Source: Wuchereria bancrofti (Eukaryota; Nematoda; Chromadorea; Rhabditida; Onchocercidae). Taken from it: a stretch of DNA of 64,000 bases. The notes under the pieces were generated by a model that was not told where the DNA came from, ran no database searches, and saw only the letters and a program-made list of their open reading frames with translations. Location: positions 1,447,266 to 1,511,265 of the forward strand of contig SSBO01000002.1 in the NCBI GenBank assembly GCA_005281725.1, given 5' to 3'. Positions 38,567 through 50,296 of the stretch are shown piece by piece (positions within the stretch are counted from its first letter, which is position 1; every line of letters begins with the position of its first letter). The translations under genes and the position numbers were made by a program.

Positions 38567-40672
38567 ATGGCTGCTAAAAACTTGTCGTATGAATGTATCG
38601 ATGCTTGGAAAAGCAAAATAGAGAAGGAAGCAACTCGAATTTACTGGTAAAATGAATCTATCTGTGATGAGCATCCTTCTAAGCAGAATCCTTTAATTGC
38701 CTTTTATGTAATGTAAATGGATGATATCATAGTGTAATAAGCCAAAGAAATAAACCAAAACAAATTTCTGAAACTAACGAATGTAAATGAGAGAAGGAAG
38801 AACAATTCTAGCAGCTAACAAACAAATCATTTAGCAAGCTTTGCATTTAGGATCGGTAATTACTATGACAGTGAAGTATACGACGATACGGAATTAAGTG
38901 CTGAGACGGTGGACATTTTGGTGAAGAAATGTGCAGATGTGTTTGGAAGGTTTCAGCTAAAAGATAAGCCAATAGTGCTGTACTTGCCGAACGTTTTACA
39001 ACTTCCCGTTGCTGTACTGGCTGCGCTTCGAATAGGACTAACCGTTTTGCCTATTGTAAGAATATTTGGACTAATTCATAATTAATGATCAGTTACATGA
39101 CCTTACAGTGACTTGTGATAAGTGATATGCTATAAAAAAAACGTCGCAACAGGTCAAGTATAGCGGATGTACGCACTGATAACAAGCTATAAGTTGCAGA
39201 TTGATGTCCAAATAAATATTTCACGTTTTTAAAACATGTCTACTGTTGAGGTTAGTAATTTATGAAATGCCTCAATGAAATGATAACACTTCACAGCCTA
39301 ACTTTTAATCATGTCATTTTTACTCAGAATGCCACGAACGAAAATATCGAGTGTTTACGTGACATAGTGAAAAGTAGTGGTGCTGACACTGTGGTGACAG
39401 TTGATGGTTTCTGGATGGGTACCCGACTGGTCAGAACTAAAGAACTTCTGGATGCAGCAATCACCGATATTGTATATTTTATGTCAACCATAAAGACGTA
39501 TGATAGTAGTTAGCGTAGATAATAATTATTTAAAGGATTACCGCGAGCAAAACCACATATGACATACCGGTGTAACATACTGCAGGCAATACAACGTGTA
39601 CTTGTCATACGACACGTAAGCCCCGACGAAGGAATACCACCGCCACAAGTGAATTTAATTAGCAGACGACCTTACTACACGTACAAGGTATTATACCTAC
39701 AAAATTATGTAAACATTAAGTGAAATACCATAGCAATTGTTAATAAGCTTAACTTCGTCCTGATCTCTGACAATTAATTTTTGTGATATTGCTGCATTTT
39801 AGGTTGCAATGAAGCAAGAACGGGATTGGTGGTGGAGTGGATTCTTCCCGAAAGCATCCAATTTTTGTGAGCCGAAAGCGATTTCCAACGAATCTATTAC
39901 ATTACTTCTGCCTACCATGTATTTTAACAGTGGAAAATTACGTTTGTAACGATATCAACGCATCATTGCATAATGGAATCTTTGATAAGTGTATTGTTTC
40001 GCTTCTATTTAAAAAAAAACCGTCGAAAATTTCCAGAAATGCTTCCGCTGTACTCTTGCTACCCATTTCGTTGGAAAGACTTCAAACAGAAATCATTCAC
40101 GTTCAACTCGCTCTACATTCGGGTGAACAGAGCCTAATCATTAGTACAAGAAATATTTCCCACCAGATTATCTGTACTCTGGCAGCACTGAGAGTGGGTG
40201 CCGTACCACTTATTGTAAGTTTCCCTTAATAGCTTAAAACTAATCTCACAAGCAACATCTTCTGAGATCGGAATAAGTCTGAGCTAAATTTTCAGTATGA
40301 AGGCGACATTAAGCATCCCGACCCGTCAAGAACTTCACAAATCATATACACTTACAAAGTTAGTCCATTAAATTTATCCTCTCATCTGGTTTTGGAAAAG
40401 ACAAAAGCCTCAGCTGGATCGCAGTGCTGGAACTTCGGTTTCGGAAACAAGGTCGCCAAAACTTGACACTGTTTAACTTGGAATTTCAGGTAGCAAAACT
40501 TCTGATGGCCGAAGAAGATCTACATCTGTTGATGGAATACAAACAGTATATAACCTTCTGGGACTTGAAAACCCTCAAGGAAATCCTGGTCCTTGGAAGT
40601 AACAAATTATGCGAGCAGGCGGAAGAGATTTTCCATGTACCCTGTAGAAATATTGACCTAATATTAAACTAA
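38567..40672 (+). CDS. Degenerate, truncated acetyl-CoA-synthetase-like protein
   Basis: Eight exons with consistent phase: 38567-38646, 38851-39055, 39328-39471, 39586-39687, 39803-39945, 40037-40214, 40296-40358, 40490-40672; 365 residues. Similarity to the upstream enzyme is low but collinear: WKSKIEKEATRIYW, then PIVLYLPNVLQLPVAVLAAL (against [20 protein letters not shown]), TVVTVDGFWMGTRLVRTKELLDAAI (against [20 protein letters not shown]), RDWWWSGF, and VPLIYEGDIKHPDPSR (against [15 protein letters not shown]). Intron positions before AIQRVL, before VAMKQERD and at the YK|VAKLL junction match those of the neighbour. Missing: the phosphate loop (replaced by LLLPTMYFNSGK), WCTAD, the QTETGG motif, and the whole C-terminal domain with the catalytic lysine. 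It cannot be an active synthetase. Either a diverged pseudoenzyme or a decaying copy; the open frame, good splice sites and AATAAA 73 bp after the stop favour an expressed gene. Confidence 0.8.
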
Positions 40673-41120
40673 CAAAATGATATATCTAACAGAATTGCTA
40701 AATCTGCCAATGTTATCATTCCTTAACCGTTTTCCTATGATTTCCAATAAATTAAAACTTTTTCTATGACTGAGTACAATAAAAAGAATCACCAAGCATT
40801 AACCAAGCACTTCAAAATCCCCCTCATATTATCTATTTTAATTATGTCCACTCTGATATTACACCTATCAAATCCAACAAAATGCGTCCGAATCAAAGTG
40901 ATAAACATGTACTTCTTTGAACATTGAGAAACCTAACTTTATAAATATTCGTAGAGTGAACAGCATAATATATCTACCAATGGCATGAATTTTAACAAAT
41001 AATGACATGGTAGGTATGAATACTTTTCTAATATCGAGGGGCTAATTTTTTGCAATTTTCGAAACCATTTTCTTAACAAATCTAAGTAATTAATCTTCAT
41101 AACAGTAGCGGATGGAAACT
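40673..41120. other. Convergent spacer, 3' ends of ACS-like and ATP synthase c genes
   Basis: 448 bp of AT-rich DNA holding the poly(A) signal of the ACS-like gene (AATAAA at 40746). No gene. Confidence 0.6.
40746..40751 (+). promoter_or_regulatory. Poly(A) signal of the ACS-like gene
   Basis: AATAAA 73 bp after the stop codon, a typical distance for nematode 3' ends; a second AATAAA follows near 40781. Confidence 0.55.
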
Positions 41121-41715
<595 letters not shown>

Positions 41716-42554
41716 GCTGAAGAATCTTACCAAATTTCTTGGAATTCAACCGAAGAAAAAGAACCTGTGAAAGTTAGAGATAACTGAATGAGAAATGAAA
41801 AGGAAAGTAATAGCAAAGGATCGATATCTGCATAATCAAATTAAATAAAAAAAAATCCATGTCAAAACATTCTTAAAACTAGATCACTTGAACAGAAAGA
41901 CAAAGAAGAATGAAATCCATCTCTACGTCGAAGGTACTTCAATATATACAACTAGACAGGTTACATATTCGAGATTTAATAGTGAGAGATTTTAAGTCGA
42001 TAAGAGATGTAATTTCACGATAAGTAGAGGATTTATCTTAGGGTAAATGGGAGACAGTACGTTTCAGAGTGAACAAAGGGTACATTTCAAGCGTAGTAGA
42101 CAACAAAAAGACCGCACCCAAACGCCTGCCACCGTACAACGCCGCCCCGCAACCACTGTAATCGAAATCTGGACACTTCCCAATTACTAGGCAAGCGTTG
42201 CAGTGTTCAATGGACCGCCTTTTCTCGTTAAATACAGTCGATCGAGGTGGAACGTAGGTTTCATAATACTTGTTGCTTTGTTGGGAGAATTGAATGAAAG
42301 GTTGTGGTGGATGTTGTGAGAACTTCTTTGCCGTGTGCAGGCCTCACTCAGCTCTATCATGCATTTTGGACTATGTCAACAAATTTGCCAATTTTCCGTT
42401 TCAGTTAATAAAAAGAGCTTTTGTGACGGTTAAGTTCCTTAGGTCGCGTCTTTGACGTGACCTGCTATTATTGAGTACTTTGCGTTTAAAAGTACTTACC
42501 GAAGTCCTACCTAAAACTGATTACGACCGATCAATTTCAGAAGCAGTAATACAA
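41716..42554. other. Divergent intergenic region, ATP synthase c and GLTP
   Basis: Probably carries both promoters. An open frame in the GLTP reading frame runs back to about 42471 without an ATG and ends at an in-frame TGA. The TTTCAG at 42535-42540 suggests that transcript starts by trans-splicing there. Confidence 0.5.
42535..42540 (+). promoter_or_regulatory. Probable spliced-leader acceptor of GLTP
   Basis: CAATTTCAG followed 14 bases later by the first in-frame ATG of the GLTP gene. It decides the start, because upstream codons in that frame contain no ATG. Confidence 0.55.
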
Positions 42555-43851
42555 ATGAATGCAGTGTTCTCGGATAAGGTTGCCACGTATTTCTCACACC
42601 CAGAACAGATGTTTCCGGAAATCGAAAATGGCAAGGTTCCAACCGGACAGTTCCTTAGAGCTTGCCAAGGCATAGCTGATTTTGTAGGTAAATTTGATAT
42701 TTTTAGTCTATATGTTGTTTTCCCATTATGTTGCGTTCTTCTATCGTTTTAAATTCCAATTTGTAAAACTTAGTTTTACTTTTATATACGAATCAGTATG
42801 AAATAATTGTGTGTGCCGTCCTATGATCAGTAATTGGGTTAGTAATCGAGGCAGTCTTCAAAGTTGCTGTTTCATCGACAGTGTTTCAGGTTTTCTAGGA
42901 ACAGCATTTATTCCGATTAAAAATGATATCAGCGGTAACGTTGCCAAGGTTAGAACAAAGTATGAAAGTGGAATAGACAAATGCAAATATATCGAGGATC
43001 TAATCGAAGATGATCTCGCTAAAAATAGCGGAAAAATGGGCTCAGCTACCGAAGGGCTGTTATGGCTGAAAAGGTCTGATTAATTCCCCTTCAGGTTGCA
43101 TTTTGGTTGAGCTCATTGATAAAACTAAATGCATCTTTTCAACAATTGTGGATTTCTTTAAACAAAGCAAAAGTAACAATTTAGGAACGTATGTTGGCTT
43201 GTGCATTAGTGTTGCAGCAGAGTAAAAGCTTTTTGTAGTATATGTGTGTTTGTAAAATTTGTATTGATTTTCTCGTACTTTGTTTCTGAGGAGAAAAAGG
43301 ACCTTCATCATTTAGTTATGTTTTGCTCGTATTGCACTATATCTCGTTTTTAGAGGTTTAGAATTCATGCTTGAATTTTTGTCGGAAATGGTGCAGGTGT
43401 ACCGATCTTCAACAGACAAAACAAAAACCGACAATTTAACTGGTTCTATCAACAAAGCTTATAATAATACGCTCAAAAGGCATCATGGCTTTATATCAAA
43501 ACAGTTGTTTAAGGTAAGCTTGCGGTTGGTAGTTTTGGTTTTTAACTTCATCTGTTCCAGTTATATTAGCAAGTAATATCAACTATCTCAAAACGAATAC
43601 TACCATTATTCCTTGTGATTTTTGCCTTCAGTTTCTTATGTCATTTTATGCAATCTCAGATCGTTATTTTGGCAGCTCCAACTCGGAGTACCGTTTTGAA
43701 GGCACTTGCCGAAGGCGGAGAAGGTATGGATGATATATGTATTGATCATGTCGCAGCACACCTCGATAACTTCAGGACTAACGTAACTAATATTGTTAAT
43801 TATTATATCATCAAAAAATTAGACACTCCGAATCCACTGCTCAGAAATTAA
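42555..43851 (+). CDS. GLTP: Glycolipid transfer protein
   Basis: Four exons: 42555-42687, 42890-43073, 43354-43513, 43660-43851; 222 residues against 209 in human GLTP. Seen: VPTGQFLRACQGIADFVG, then the headgroup-recognition set D57, N61 and K64 in NDISGNVAK, W103 in LLWLKRG, and H150 in RHHGF, aligned with human D48, N52, K55, W96 and H140. The final exon carries LAAPTRSTVLKAL, like the human YAAPYKSDFLKAL. All lipid-binding residues are present, so a working all-helical glycosphingolipid carrier in the cytosol, at ER and Golgi membranes, is expected. FAPP2-like fusion is excluded because no PH domain is encoded. Ceramide-1-phosphate transfer proteins differ in the DxxxN and WLKR context. 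Confidence 0.95.
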
Positions 43852-45350
43852 TGAGTTAACCCCCTTTGTTTAAAATCAGACATCCCTTGGCTTAAGGTCA
43901 GACATTTTATTTTTTTAAGTTATAGATATGTTGTATGCTTTGTCATCGTTTTATATTGCTCTAGTAGAAAGTGATGAACACGCCATAATGACGCTATTTT
44001 TGTGATTTTATAAAGAGACTGTGTGTCCTCTCACTCGACAAAGCGTACGGGGCCGTACCCACCAAATTCATTCGTACAAATCTTTTTGGACAGATCGATT
44101 GATTGCAACTATCAGGCATAATTTGTGCTCTATCTTTGTTGCTGATATCATTATTCAAATTGCCTTATTAAATTGAACCTAATAATGCAACTGCACCGCA
44201 GGTCAATGCTTATGTCTCGTCTGAAGCATCATGTTACTCCAAATATCTGATAGGCTGTTGATATATCGGTGGTTTTTTATCTTCCTTACATTTACTCGTA
44301 ACCTTTGAGAATTTCTATGATCTTAAATTTAAGACTCCTTATGATACGTCAACTATCGTCGTTGCTTTCTGTATGTGTGCTAAATGTAATCTTAATCTGC
44401 TCACTAAATTCCGGTGCTCGAAGTTATTATTATTTGCTCTCCACATCAGCAAGATCCATTATTGACGACTTTTCGTTGCACTTTTCTTTTCTTTCCGATT
44501 TCTTACATTTTATTTCCACAATTTCAAATACAGCCTCGCTGGATGAACAAATCTTATTAATATATGTGTGGTCTGGAAATATGCATGGGAATTTGTTATT
44601 TCATGCATGGTCCTAGTTCTATTTTCTTTCATTTGCTGGGAACTGACTACTGTTATGGGTCACATGTATTTCGACTTAATTCACAAGCTGTTGTAAATTG
44701 ATTCGAAATACGCGCGACCAATGACGCTTATGCGTACATATTCATTCATTAATAATTGTAATTTCATACTGCAAAAGATAAACACTTTCTTGTCGGCTTA
44801 GCAAACATGCAGTACCACTCTTTCGTTTGATTCTATAAATTTGAACATAAAGCATGCAATTAAAACTGATAATACCACAAAGGACGTGTATTTATGGAAT
44901 GTTAATTTGTAAGAGCAATTTTGTTTGTGAGTAGGACAGTTAATGCCAGTTTCAAGTTTTAGCATTTCCAAGCTTAAAGTGATCTGGTAGCTTCTAGTTT
45001 GTATGCTTAATGTAGTCTTTCTCATTTCACATATCTCTAACCGTGACTATCAACTAAGACTAAAAAGAATGATTAAATTTTGTTCTGCAATGCTGAGAGT
45101 TCATGGTTATGTGAATGCAAAGTACAAAGAAGAAAAAGCACGTGTGTAGTGCAGAAGAAAGAATCCGTCTCATAGGAATACGTAATATGGAGAACAAATG
45201 CTTGGTAGAAGAATTTTCATTAAACTTAAGGACTAGACATCAAGACTATATGTGTCACGTCAACCATGTGTTCAATATGGTAATCCGTTGCTTAGCAAAA
45301 ATAGTTACTGGGTTCTTTGAAAATGGTAGTTGCACATCGATAAGTAGCAA
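43852..45350. other. Convergent intergenic region, no gene recognised
   Basis: 1.5 kb between the 3' ends of GLTP (+) and FBXO28 (-). Scattered open frames below 105 codons, none with family resemblance. Confidence 0.55.
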
Positions 45351-47758
45351 TTAGTTTCGCTTTACATCCTTCTTGGGTAACGCTGCACTGGATTTTCTTT
45401 TCCCTAAACGTTTCATTTTTCCAGACGGACCTGCAGGAGGTGAATTTGGTTGCGACAGTTCTTCAACAGTTTTCAATTCTTTCATGAAGTTGAACGAAAT
45501 TTTTGAACTAATCTGCAAATCAACAATAAATAGAAAGGCATGAACCAGAAATCGCTAGTGAGATAAGAGATAACGAGTCCAGAGACTAAAAGTTCAATTC
45601 ATCGAAAGTTTGATGTAGTAGAAAAGAAATTACTTGATGCATGCACTCAATAATATTATTTATAGCTTTGCTTTGTTCACGTATAACACGATCCTGCTCA
45701 GCGATTATTCGTTCATGCTGCTTAACTTTCTCATCAATCCTCCTTTTCCACTGGTTCATCTTTGCAAAATCACCGAAACTACGTGTCACTGGAGTGTTGC
45801 TGCTCCTGCCTATTACGATATTCGAAGGGGATGTACTGCATAACGAACGAACACTAAATGAAACTTCCTATTTTATTCAGAGAACAATAACGCAATGGAA
45901 GCGACAAAATTAAAAAAAAAAAAACTACATTTATATGTACGATGTGTCTGATAATATGGTAATATTAGATGATGTACCTATCACTCAATGTTGCAGACGA
46001 AAAACTGTTAGGCAGCGATTCCAATGAGTATCGAGAATGAGGACGACACAGAAGGCTCAAAGGATCTCGAATACGTAGAGCTGGTGCAATTTGTTCTTCG
46101 AAATATTCCATTGCCATACTATAAGAGGTTTAAAATGATGAGATAATAGCGGTAGAAATTATGACATTTGATAGTAACCATCATAATTTTCTGACCACAT
46201 TTATTTTAATAAAATAAACCTTGAATAATCCCGAATATCTCTTAAAGATTCCTGTGTTTCCGGTGGTTGCACTCTCCGTTTAACACAACTGTCCAACATA
46301 CGCAGTACGGAGAAACCTTCATCCAAAACCTGCATGAACTGTGCATAATAATCCAGTACGAATCAACTGGAGTGAAACACCCGGTTAAAGCATATTTTCC
46401 TTGATTTATAAAGGGATCAGTCAATACTGTCTGATATGTATTTCAGCTAAGAAAGAAGTTAACAGTACTTAATAAAAAAGGACCCCTTTAGAACTATAAA
46501 ATTTAGCAATAATTATCTATTACTTACTTTGCCAGCTATAAAACAACAAGAATCATTGTCGATATACTTCCTGAATGTCATAGAAAGCAATGCATAGCGT
46601 GTTTCCAACGCTGAATAAACCTCATTAACACGCGACAAAGTATGTAGCCTTAAACATAAAAGGTTATATTGCTTCCACAAAAATGAACGCCTGCCATTCG
46701 ATCCCACCTTAATAGAGAGGTCTCTGTTCTGAAATGAAAGTGATAAAAGCATCAAACATGCGGCAAACAATTTTATACTACCAAGTACTAGAAACACAAC
46801 TTTCATACTCCTCTCATCAGCTAAGCTCTGACAACCTTGCAATGGTGCAACGAATGTTGCACATTTCTACAACAAGGAACCTTAAACTACTACTGTACTG
46901 CATATCATTACAACAATTAAAAAGAGAAGAATGCACTGTTATATGCAATAGAAACTTTATTTTCCATAAATTTCCATCAACTTAAAACATTAAAAACGTT
47001 ACTGAAAAAAGTGTATCAACTAAATTTATTTCTCTCAAACCTAACCAAGCATCCTTCACAACGACTTATTATTGTTTATAGGTATGACTAATTTGCAACC
47101 ACCAAAAAGTGCATTTGGAAAATTATTCCATATTATCACTTTTCCATTCTTCATAAATGGAAGACTGGACCATACTTCAATTACTGATGCGTCCTTTCAC
47201 TGATCATTTTTACCTCAAACGGATAACCTGTTTAAGAATTTTTTCTTAAATAACAACGGTGCAAATGAAAAACCCAATTATTCGAATAAAATAACAAAAA
47301 ATAGTACCTTCGTTGTGACTCTCTTTTTGGTAGCATCTTTTTCATTCGGCTCATTGCTTTATCCAGCTGCTCGCCAAGCCGAAAAAATGAATTATTTAGG
47401 ATAGAGCGTGCCACTACATCGAAACTTTTGGAAACCTGGATTGAAAGAAATTTGTAGAGGGAAGTATTCATTACACATAACCGTATATGTTTTCCGTGAA
47501 ATGAGGCATGGATTGAATAATTGCTCTTTTCCGATTATCCATCAATACTCTCTTTCCTCATGACTGTAATAGATGGTTGCATTTTCAGTTCGGAAAATCA
47601 AAGACAAGAAATTGACTAACGGCTCTTAATAAACTGATATCATCGTAGGAAAGGCAATTCATAATGTACGTGATAATCTCCACCGGAAGTGTATCAAAAG
47701 TAGCGCCTGCAGGTATTGTCATGTTACTGCATCCTGACTTTATCAATGTGCTTGCCAT
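45351..47758 (-). CDS. FBXO28: F-box protein, FBXO28-like
   Basis: Seven exons on the complement: 47621-47758, 47308-47435, 46528-46648, 46220-46329, 45978-46118, 45634-45835, 45351-45512; 333 residues against 368 in human. Seen: an F-box at about 23-60 (LPVEIITYIMNCLSYDDISL), the FBXO28 signature LPKRESQRR, LETRYALLSMTFRKYIDN, CCFIAGKVLDE, LRDIRDYSSMAMEYFEEQI, a polar region, then a coiled coil (about 215-280) rich in K/E/Q with RIIAEQDRVIREQ, and a basic tail ending KKDVKRN. F-box proteins bring substrates to SKP1-CUL1 ubiquitin ligases; FBXO28 in vertebrates is nuclear and linked to MYC and topoisomerase II regulation. The start was chosen because GGATTTCAG lies 14 bases upstream. Confidence 0.93.
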
Positions 47759-48768
47759 ACAGATGATATGCCCTGAAATCCAAATTTTTGTAGGCAAAAA
47801 GATACAATCTTGAAAGTTCCCATAAACTTTCAGTTGGTTACACTTTGTAACAGATCCGATCGTCTTTCATCTTGACCGGTTGGATGACGCAATACAATAT
47901 CAATAATTTACTGAAGGAAGAACATAATGAGAGCCAAAACAGTAAAGAAATGAAACATAGAAAAAGAAAACTGAAAAAGCCACATGTGGAATCCTGCCCT
48001 ACCTGATCGTACTTCTAACCGGACCCGACACCTCGAATAGTACTCGTACACTTATAGAATGAGGCTCTGATTCATTTTGCGATGATTGAATGGGTTGGGT
48101 ACTCGTCCGAGTGGGCAGTGTAAAGACGTCTCTGTTTGCGCACGTCACGTGCTTCTAGGTGCCTATATTTCAGGTGGGACGTCGTCCTGCATATGTCTGG
48201 TCTGTTATGTGGCATCAGTTCCTGAGGTATGTTACTTATAGCTTTCTTCAATGTTACTCCTTCTCTCATTCCTTTTTACTGCCCACTGAAACTGTGGTCC
48301 ACGCAGAACACGTCAGCTTTAATTTATTTTCTCTATGCACTTTATCCATAGCATGCATCGTAGGTGATGCAGCACGTGTTGCACGTCACCGTGATTGCAT
48401 TGTTGACGAAGAGCTATCATTATTGCCAGCCCCGTGTCGAATATTCGCCTCATATTTTTGTAGAGATGACGTTCTGAGTGAACTGCAGTACGTGTGGGAG
48501 TCCTTTGTCTGCTAGAGATATAGATGGCTAGTCAAAAGTGTTAGTTATTGCAGGTATGAGCTACGTCTCTACCAACTTTTTCATCGGAAATTATGACCAA
48601 ATCCATCGTTAGTATATTTCAACATTTGACGTTTTCGCCTTATAGTTGAAAAAGCGTGAAGTTATTCTTTTAATGTGAGGGGAAAAGCTACTTGCCTTTC
48701 CTATCTTTCCGGGTATATAAAATGATGAGGTCTACTTTAATTCATTTATCTTCAAAGTTTCAAAGGAA
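47759..48768. other. Divergent intergenic region, FBXO28 and NCBP2AS2-like gene
   Basis: 1.0 kb. Contains a 118-codon frame (48159-48515, +) that resembles no family I know and lacks a convincing start. Otherwise promoter-type AT-rich DNA. Confidence 0.5.
47773..47778 (-). promoter_or_regulatory. Probable spliced-leader acceptor of FBXO28
   Basis: On the complement, ATTTCAG ends at 47773, 14 bases before the chosen ATG at 47758. An open frame continues upstream without a further ATG, so this site fixes the start. Confidence 0.5.
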
Positions 48769-49380
48769 ATGAGGAGCATTTTCAGGCAATATTTAAATCA
48801 AGAACATGTGATTCAGAAGGTATGCAATTTAACCAAGAAGGCAATTTGAATGGTTTATTATCTATTTTATCATCTTAATCACTTCTCAAGTTATGAAGTG
48901 CTATTCACCTTTCCTGTTTTTCTGAGTGTATAAAATGATATGATCTAATGGCTTAATTATCTGAAAATCCTCAGCAATCAATTAAAGATATATTTGTTTT
49001 TTTATTTATGAATTGTTCATCGCTATGTGTCGTTTAAAGAATTTGCAGTATGTTTGTCAAATCGGAGTGGGGAAGGAGAAGGACAAAGTGATAGGTTCAC
49101 TTATTTAGCTAGAAAAGAGCAAGAATCGACGCAGGAAGACAGTAAAATTAAATGGAATTTGAATAGATAGCTTTTTATTATTTGTGGTTCTTTTTTTATT
49201 CCTCTTCATCTTTCATTACAGTTAGCAGATTCAAAGATAATTCGCTCAGCAGCACGTTTTTTCGTTTCAACAATGTATGGTATGCACGCATCAATCTTTC
49301 GAGATTTTTGGAAGCGAATTGAATTTTTCTCGAGGACATTCGGTGAAGAATTTAAAAAGTCACTGACACAGAAGAAATAA
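48769..49380 (+). CDS. NCBP2AS2: NCBP2AS2-like microprotein
   Basis: Two short exons: 48769-48819 (17 codons, MRSIFRQYLNQEHVIQK) and 49222-49380, phase 0 join; 69 residues. The second exon carries LADSKIIRSAARFF and RIEFFSRTFGEEFKKSL. From memory, the order L-S-x-S-x-x-I-R-x-A-A followed by an aromatic-basic tail with F-x-x-E-(L/F)-(K/R) matches the small NCBP2AS2 family, whose human member is 99 residues and has been reported as mitochondria-associated. The function is unknown. Evidence for a real gene: good donor (AAG|GTATGC) and acceptor (TTACAG), start near the family start, and AATAAA 85 bp after the stop. Each exon alone is too short to be noticed in an open-frame scan. Confidence 0.72.
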
Positions 49381-50296
49381 TTTCATTCATTTGTACATAT
49401 ACAATAGAGTACAATTATATCATATTAATCACAAACGATATATCGTGCTAACTGTAAGTATTACAAATAAACATTGGCTTCATAATGTCATCGTTTCCCT
49501 TTTGCGATTTTAGCTATTATTTAGATTTAGATTCGTCATTCTAGTACGATGTATTGTTTTATGTCACAATCATACCGCTAATACAGTGTGTGTCTTACAA
49601 ACGTATGTCACAGTTCTCACTCTGCTCAACGAAATGCATGGCAGTCCTCAACTGTCATTCATTATGAGTAGTAATAGTATTACTGTTATTATCATCGCTT
49701 GATTCTCCAGCAGTTTATTTGTCAGTTTCGATTTCGTACGTTCTTTTTTCACAACTTACTGAATAATTTCTATTAAAATGTTGAGGTGTGTGAGTGCACT
49801 AACGAAATTTAATCTCAGATATTAGGTTTAGTAACGGAAGGAATAAATTTTTCAGCACTTTCGAATATAGGATTAGATTAAATGATCTCTTTCTTTTTTT
49901 TTATTCCTCCTATACAATATTCATCGAATGAAAGGAAAAACAACTTGGAATTCTTGTAAGTCTTAAATTAGTAAAATTTTCTTAGTTATCTGCTGATCTC
50001 ATATAATTGCTAGTTTGTTCTATTAATGAAATTTTAAGAATCCTGACTCAGATTACGAAATAAGGCAGCAAATAGCAGCTAGCATGGCAAAAGATTCAAG
50101 ATGCATATCGTCAAAACCTATGAAATATGATGCAATAAATCCCGTTTAGTAAGTGACTATCCAAGACTGAGGAACACACATGAACGCATATCATCTAGCA
50201 AGGTTATCGTCCTGCATTCTGCCAAAGTTAATCACTTTATAAGTTTCTCCATTGGGAAGTTTATAGTTTTGGAGATAAGAGATCAAAAGAAAAGTT
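49381..50296. other. Convergent intergenic region
   Basis: 3' UTR of the microprotein gene with AATAAA at 49466, then AT-rich DNA up to the Goliath stop. No gene seen. Confidence 0.55.
49466..49471 (+). promoter_or_regulatory. Poly(A) signal of the NCBP2AS2-like gene
   Basis: AATAAA 85 bp after the stop codon. Confidence 0.55.

Noticed and set aside
48159..48515. 118-codon + frame upstream of the NCBP2AS2-like gene
   Set aside because: No recognisable family, no convincing splice or start context; probably chance in a less AT-rich patch.
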